Positions 58,830-64,000 of a DNA stretch of 64,000 nt are shown in pieces; position 1 is the stretch's first letter; the number at the start of each line of letters is the position of its first letter. The DNA comes from Crocinitomicaceae bacterium (GTDB lineage Bacteria; Bacteroidota; Bacteroidia; Flavobacteriales_D; Crocinitomicaceae). Where the stretch lies: NCBI GenBank assembly GCA_030830895.1, contig JAURMC010000014.1:1-64000 (forward strand). The letters run 5' to 3'. The notes under the pieces were generated by a model that saw only the letters and a program-made list of their open reading frames with translations, searched no databases and had not been told where the DNA came from. A program made the translations under genes and the position numbers.

Positions 58830-59692
58830 TGGATTTGATCTTAAGTATTTTAGCCTCAAGTCTTATTTTCATTATTTTCAGATACTTTCCGAAATGGAAC
58901 ATTGATACGTTACAAGCTGTTATCATTAACTATTTTGTCGCCTTCTCTTGTGGAATTCTTCTTTTTCAGGATAAGGTCCCAAGCGGTGAAATTTTAAATA
59001 GATCCATTCCTATTGCATTAATCTGTGGAGTATTATTCATTTCATTGTTTATTATTATGGGTTTGAGTTCCCAGAATAATGGGGTAGCAAAGACTTCAAT
59101 TGCAGTTAAAATGTCCATGGCGCTCTCCGTAATCCTAGTGATGCTTTTCAATCATGCTCCAATCGGACTCAGCACCATCCTGCCATTAATTCTTGCCTTG
59201 CTTGGTGTGTTTCTTGCATCGTTCACAAAATCCTCTGTTAAGGATTCGAGTAATCAATTGTGGATGCTTGGAGTGTTATTCATAGGAAGCGCGGGGTTGG
59301 ATATCGTACTATACTTTGCAAATTCGAGATGGTTACCACAAGGTATTCATGAAGGGATTTTCGCGGCCATAGGATTCTTGATGGCGGGAATCATTGGAGT
59401 TGGATACTTAATTATAAAGCGCATAAGAGGCGAAATCAAGGTTGATCTGAGTAGTTGGCTCGCCGGAATCATACTAGGAATCCCGAATTTCTTTTCAATT
59501 TACTTACTTGTAAAATCATACAATACGCTGCCTCTGGCTCCACATCAAATTTTATCGCTCGCAAATGTTGGTGTTGTACTTACTTCTGCAGTACTAGGAA
59601 TAAGTCTATTCAAGGAAAAATTCAATGCACTTAAAATAATTGGTTTGGTATTTTGTATTACCGCGTTAGGATTAATCGTTATTCTCAGTTAA
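58829..59692 (+). CDS. EamA/DMT-like membrane transporter
   Basis: About ten hydrophobic segments in two halves; start overlaps the ribD stop. Confidence 0.7.
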   Translation: MDLILSILASSLIFIIFRYFPKWNIDTLQAVIINYFVAFSCGILLFQDKVPSGEILNRSIPIALICGVLFISLFIIMGLSSQNNGVAKTSIAVKMSMALSVILVMLFNHAPIGLSTILPLILALLGVFLASFTKSSVKDSSNQLWMLGVLFIGSAGLDIVLYFANSRWLPQGIHEGIFAAIGFLMAGIIGVGYLIIKRIRGEIKVDLSSWLAGIILGIPNFFSIYLLVKSYNTLPLAPHQILSLANVGVVLTSAVLGISLFKEKFNALKIIGLVFCITALGLIVILS

Positions 59693-59763
59693 GGTGATTA
59701 TTATTCTCCTTGCTCGAAATTGCTTATCAATTCAACTCAATCCGCTGCTAAAAAAAAGTTCTA

Positions 59764-60255
59764 TTATTCAGACTGACTAGCCCGATTCAATAATGTAATC
59801 ATTGCAGCAGTAACTATGTACAATTGTGTGGCGGTTTCATCATCCATAGATGTGCCATCTTCGTCGTCAGTGGATACCTCCATTGCCATAAATCTAGTTA
59901 ACTCCGGTTGGTCACAAAAGTCTTCTAACATTTGTTCAGATTCTTCATCGTCTTGTTCAAAATATGCATCTAGCATGGTTGAAAATTCTGGCTGAAAAGC
60001 ATCAATCATCTCCTCGGTAATCTCTCTACAGTTTAATCCAGCTTGATTGAACGACTCAATAATAACCCAAAAATAGTAGAGGATATATCCTTCTAATGCT
60101 TCATTATTATACTCCGCAGGGGCTGCCAAGATATAATCTAATAGTACAGGCTGTTTTTTTGAAAATGCTGTAATCCCATCTTCCAATTGTTCATCTGTTG
60201 CATTATCAACCCAATCTAATGCCGATTCAATGTGCTTGATTTGAATATGTTTCAT
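59764..60255 (-). CDS. Acidic hypothetical protein
   Basis: Intact 163-aa ORF filling the intergenic interval; no motif recognised. Confidence 0.6.
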   Translation of the reverse strand: MKHIQIKHIESALDWVDNATDEQLEDGITAFSKKQPVLLDYILAAPAEYNNEALEGYILYYFWVIIESFNQAGLNCREITEEMIDAFQPEFSTMLDAYFEQDDEESEQMLEDFCDQPELTRFMAMEVSTDDEDGTSMDDETATQLYIVTAAMITLLNRASQSE

Positions 60256-60344
60256 TGCGCCAAAGGTAGTTTAATTGCCAATAAAATGAAAGTGTAACCT
60301 ATGATACACATCAGAATAGTTCATATACTTAACTTTGCACTGAA

Positions 60345-60536
60345 TTGAAAACAAAACTTTTTTATATCGGAGCAACCGTGCTTGGAATGCTTTTTGGATT
60401 TCTATATTACCAGTTTTATGGATGCGTTAATGGCTGTACGATCACAGGAAATCCATGGCGATCAACTGCATATTTTGGATTAATGTTTTTACTAGGTAGT
60501 CAAATAATTAAAGATTTAATAATAAAAAAATCATGA
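60345..60536 (+). CDS. DUF6132-like small membrane protein (TTG start)
   Basis: YQFYGCVNGCTITGNPWRSTAYFGLMFLLGSQI; only in-frame start is TTG at 60345. Confidence 0.7.
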   Translation: MKTKLFYIGATVLGMLFGFLYYQFYGCVNGCTITGNPWRSTAYFGLMFLLGSQIIKDLIIKKS

Positions 60537-60793
60537 GTGAATTTAACGGAACAATCGTGGACGTAAGAACACGAGTAGAATTTAGCGGAGGCCACGTTGC
60601 CAATTCAGTAAATATTCCTTTGCAAGAAATAATGGATCATGTTGATGAAATTAAACAAATGAAAACACCAATAATTTTTTGCTGTGCCTCCGGTGGAAGA
60701 AGTGGACAAGCTACACATTATTTCAAATCCATTGGCGTCGACTGTGAAAACGGCGGGGGATGGATGGAAGTAAATCACCAATTTAAAGATTAA
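60533..60793 (+). CDS. Rhodanese-like domain protein
   Basis: IVDVRTRVEFSGGHVANSVNIPL and FCCASGGRSGQA. Confidence 0.9.
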   Translation: MSEFNGTIVDVRTRVEFSGGHVANSVNIPLQEIMDHVDEIKQMKTPIIFCCASGGRSGQATHYFKSIGVDCENGGGWMEVNHQFKD

Positions 60794-60796
60794 ATC

Positions 60797-61099
60797 ATGG
60801 GACTATTTAGTAGTTTTTTTGGTAAACCCGTAGATTTTGCAAAACTTGTTAAAGAAGGAGCGATAATTCTTGACGTGCGTACAGCCGGAGAATATTCCGG
60901 AGGACACATTAAAGGATCGAAGAACATCCCACTACAAAGCCTTCAACAAAACTTAAGTAAAATACCTAGAGACAAAGTAATTATAACATGTTGTGCTTCA
61001 GGTATGCGTAGCGGATCTGCTAAATCTATATTGTTATCGAGCGGATACAATGAAGTACATAATGGTGGTGGTTGGAAGAGTTTAAAAGGTAAAATTTAA
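60797..61099 (+). CDS. Rhodanese-like domain protein
   Basis: ILDVRTAGEYSGGHIKGSKNIPL and TCCASGMRSGSA. Confidence 0.9.
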   Translation: MGLFSSFFGKPVDFAKLVKEGAIILDVRTAGEYSGGHIKGSKNIPLQSLQQNLSKIPRDKVIITCCASGMRSGSAKSILLSSGYNEVHNGGGWKSLKGKI

Positions 61100-61119
61100 G
61101 GTACATCGAAGTACTGTGC

Positions 61120-61141
61120 AAAGGGCTTTAAGCCTTTTTTT
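61120..61141 (+). terminator. Rho-independent-like terminator
   Basis: aaagggctttaagccttttttt. Confidence 0.6.
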
Positions 61142-61190
61142 ATTTTAAACAACTTTGATACCTTTGTATTTCCTTTAAATTATACATAGC

Positions 61191-62234
61191 ATGCAACTGT
61201 GGAATAAATACAATAAGGAGGAACTGGAAAACCAATTGCGGGCTAAAGGCCATACTTATGTGACCGTTTCCTTCTATACTTATGCTAAAATAATAGATCC
61301 TCACTCTTTTCGAAATGAACTCTATTCCGTGTGGGATTCCCTAGATGTGATTGGCCGAACCTATGTGGCCAAAGAAGGAATTAATGCTCAAATCGCAGTT
61401 CCAAATATCAATTTCGATGAGTTCAAAGAAAAATTATACGGCATAGATTTTTTAAATGGTGTGAGATTGAACACTGCCGTAGAAGAAAATGGCGCCGAAT
61501 TCCCCTTCCTCAAATTAAAAATTAAGGTTCGAGATAAAATTCTAGCCGATGGCTTACATGATGATACGTTTGATGTCACCAATAAAGGCCAGCACCTTTC
61601 AGCAGCGGAATTCAATAAATTGACAGAAGATTCCGATTGCTTGTTAGTTGATTTTCGCAATCACTATGAACACGAAGTGGGTCACTTCAAAGATGCCATT
61701 CTGCCTGATGTCGACACGTTTCGCGACTCGTTGCCTGTTATTGAAAAAGACATTTTAAAAGGGAATGAGGATAAATCAGTGATTATGTATTGTACGGGAG
61801 GCATTCGATGTGAAAAAGCCTCGGCATGGTTTAAACACCGAGGATTTAGTAATGTTTATCAATTAGATGGTGGGATAATAAAGTACGCTAATGATTGTAA
61901 AAGCCAAGGGCTTGAAAATAAATTCATAGGGAAAAACTTCGTTTTTGACGAACGACGAGGGGAAAGAATTTCAAATGAAATTATTAGTCAATGTCACCAA
62001 TGTGGTGCACCATGCGACACCCACACCAATTGTGCTTTTGAAGGATGTCATTTGTTATTTATTCAATGTAGTAACTGTAAGATGCTAATGGAAAACTGTT
62101 GTTCAAAGGAATGCAAAACTATCATTCAGCTGCCAGAAATGGAACAAAAAGAATTGCGTAAGAAATTAACTCAGAGTAATCTCATTTTTAAAAAAGGTCG
62201 TTTTGAAAAAGATACGCTTAAAATAAATAGGTAA
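61191..62234 (+). CDS. trhO: tRNA uridine(34) hydroxylase / rhodanese-related sulfurtransferase
   Basis: YVAKEGINAQIAVP, YCTGGIRCEKASAWF, Cys-rich C-terminus CHQCGAPCDTHTNC...CSNCKMLMENCCSKEC. Confidence 0.93.
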   Translation: MQLWNKYNKEELENQLRAKGHTYVTVSFYTYAKIIDPHSFRNELYSVWDSLDVIGRTYVAKEGINAQIAVPNINFDEFKEKLYGIDFLNGVRLNTAVEENGAEFPFLKLKIKVRDKILADGLHDDTFDVTNKGQHLSAAEFNKLTEDSDCLLVDFRNHYEHEVGHFKDAILPDVDTFRDSLPVIEKDILKGNEDKSVIMYCTGGIRCEKASAWFKHRGFSNVYQLDGGIIKYANDCKSQGLENKFIGKNFVFDERRGERISNEIISQCHQCGAPCDTHTNCAFEGCHLLFIQCSNCKMLMENCCSKECKTIIQLPEMEQKELRKKLTQSNLIFKKGRFEKDTLKINR

Positions 62235-62264
62235 TTGAGCTATCTTTGATACAAAATCACGTAC

Positions 62265-63131
62265 ATGAACTTACATCTTTTCATTAATTGGTCCTTCGAT
62301 GCTGAAATAATCCCCGGATATCGAACCCCGAATTGGTATGGCTTACTCTTCGTTTCTGGAATGATCCTCGGTTATTTCGTGATTCGAAAAATGTTTAAAC
62401 AAGAGAACGTCTCAAACGAATTGCTCGACAAATTGGTCATGTATATGGTTCCTGCCACCGTGATTGGTGCGCGTCTAGGCCATGTATTGTTTTATGGCCC
62501 TTATTGGGGCCCTGACGGCTATTTTTCCAACCCCATTGACATCCTAAAAATTTGGGAAGGCGGCTTAGCAAGCCATGGGGCAGCTGTCGTAATTCTATTG
62601 GCATTGTGGTATTTTTCGAGTAAAGTAATACACCGCCCCTATCTATGGATGCTTGATCGGATTGCGGCCCCTATTGCCATAGCTGGGGCCTTCATTAGGC
62701 TTGGAAATTTGGTTAACCACGAAATGGTTGGATATGTAACTAATGTTCCTTGGGGATTCCGATTCTTACACCATGATTGCATGAACATGATCGATGGTCA
62801 ATACCTATGTGAATGGTCCGAAATACCTGTCCGTCACCCTGCAAATCTCTATGAATCTTCCGCTTATTTCCTTTCTTTCGCAATCCTTATGTTCTTGTTT
62901 TGGATAAAAAAGGGATGGAAAAAACAAGGATTAGTATTTGGTACTTTTCTAGTCTTAATTTTTGGCTTTCGTTTCCTTATTGAGTTCTTAAAAGAAAGTC
63001 AAACTGATAACGACTCAATAGTTGATATAAGTACGGGATTAAATACAGGACAATGGCTAAGTATACCCCTCATATTGGCAGGTGTAATTTTAATAATTCG
63101 AGCAAGAAAAAAATCATTCGAAGAAGCTTAG
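62265..63131 (+). CDS. lgt: Prolipoprotein diacylglyceryl transferase
   Basis: RLGHVLFYGPYW, GGLASHGAAVVILLALW, RLGNLVNHEMVG, HPANLYES. Confidence 0.95.
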   Translation: MNLHLFINWSFDAEIIPGYRTPNWYGLLFVSGMILGYFVIRKMFKQENVSNELLDKLVMYMVPATVIGARLGHVLFYGPYWGPDGYFSNPIDILKIWEGGLASHGAAVVILLALWYFSSKVIHRPYLWMLDRIAAPIAIAGAFIRLGNLVNHEMVGYVTNVPWGFRFLHHDCMNMIDGQYLCEWSEIPVRHPANLYESSAYFLSFAILMFLFWIKKGWKKQGLVFGTFLVLIFGFRFLIEFLKESQTDNDSIVDISTGLNTGQWLSIPLILAGVILIIRARKKSFEEA

Positions 63132-63191
63132 TGTAACATTGACAATAAGATATTCGGAATCCTTTATATATTTGTAAAAATTTGTTGAAAT

Positions 63192-64000
63192 ATGGCCATT
63201 AAGTCGCGTACGAAAACAGCAGGTAATTCTATTAAAACCGAAGGTAAGTTTGGAAAGGAAACTTACGTTAAATGGTATAAAGACATGCTTCTCATAAGAC
63301 GTTTTGAAGAAAAAACGGGTCAACTTTATATACAACAAAAATTTGGTGGGTTCTGTCACCTTTACATTGGGCAAGAAGCCATTGCCGTTGGTACCGCGAG
63401 TGCTGTGCGCCCTACTGACAAGCATATGACCGCTTACCGCGACCATGCGCACCCGATTGCATTGGGAACGGATCCTCGCGTATTAATGGCTGAGTTGTAC
63501 GGACGAATCACAGGGTGTTCCAAAGGAAAAGGAGGCTCCATGCACTTTTTTGACAAGGAGAAAAATTTCATGGGAGGGCATGGGATTGTAGGTGCTCAAA
63601 TTCCTATGGGTACAGGTGTTGCTTTTGCTGAACAATATAACGGAACAGATAATGTAGCAATTGTTTCTATGGGTGACGGTGCGGTTAGGCAAGGTGCTTT
63701 GCATGAAACCTTCAATATGGCAATGATGTGGAAACTACCTGTAATTTATATTATTGAAAATAACAATTATGCCATGGGTACCAGCGTTGAACGTACAACC
63801 AATGTTACTGATTTATCTAAAATTGGACTTTCATATGAAATGCCTTCTAAAATTGTAAATGGTATGCGTCCAGAAGATGTGCACAACGCCATCGAAGAAG
63901 CTGCAAATAGAGCAAGGCGCGGAGATGGCCCTACCCTACTAGATATCCGGACTTATCGTTATAAAGGACATTCAATGTCTGATCCACAAAAATATCGAAC
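63192..64000 (+). CDS. pdhA: Pyruvate dehydrogenase E1 component alpha subunit, truncated by window edge
   Basis: Own translation: MAIKSRTKTAGNSIKTEGKFGKETYVKWYKDMLLIRRFEEKTGQLYIQQKFGGFCHLYIGQEAIAVG...GKGGSMHFFDKEKNFMGGHGIVGAQ...SMGDGAVRQGALHETFNMA. Absent from the ORF track because it is open at the edge. Confidence 0.94.
   Translation, partial: MAIKSRTKTAGNSIKTEGKFGKETYVKWYKDMLLIRRFEEKTGQLYIQQKFGGFCHLYIGQEAIAVGTASAVRPTDKHMTAYRDHAHPIALGTDPRVLMAELYGRITGCSKGKGGSMHFFDKEKNFMGGHGIVGAQIPMGTGVAFAEQYNGTDNVAIVSMGDGAVRQGALHETFNMAMMWKLPVIYIIENNNYAMGTSVERTTNVTDLSKIGLSYEMPSKIVNGMRPEDVHNAIEEAANRARRGDGPTLLDIRTYRYKGHSMSDPQKYR

Noticed and set aside
63114-63704. Minus-strand ORFs at the right end
   Set aside because: Antisense to pdhA, which is open at the window edge and clearly coding.

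Overview
The window is a chromosomal fragment from a Bacteroidota (Flavobacteriia-like) bacterium. Support for this comes from T9SS type A/B sorting domains, a TonB receptor/DUF4249 pair, PorT-type barrels and TAnnTTTG promoter boxes. It is densely coding, mostly housekeeping: pheT, map, hemH, ahcY, clpB, der, era, ribD, trhO, lgt, pdhA, a UvrD-family helicase and tRNA-Arg(ACG). No CRISPR array, rRNA, IS element or prophage was seen. Accessory content: (1) a five-gene minus-strand cluster at 1-11400 combining two caspase-like (C14) proteins, a TPR-CHAT protease, a CAP-domain protein and a barrel-like protein, all with N-terminal signal peptides; this is the best candidate for an undescribed system. 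(2) Three consecutive large T9SS type B surface proteins (45718-55520) with shuffled repeat modules; two carry an ALK-like glycine-rich domain. (3) A PemK/MazF-type toxin-antitoxin pair. (4) A run of three rhodanese-domain genes. (5) A structured noncoding repeat region beside the tRNA. The leftmost caspase gene (minus strand, 1-2804) and the rightmost pdhA gene (plus strand, from 63192) run off the window edges and are missing from the ORF track; I translated them by eye. All product names are from reading motifs, not from database searches.
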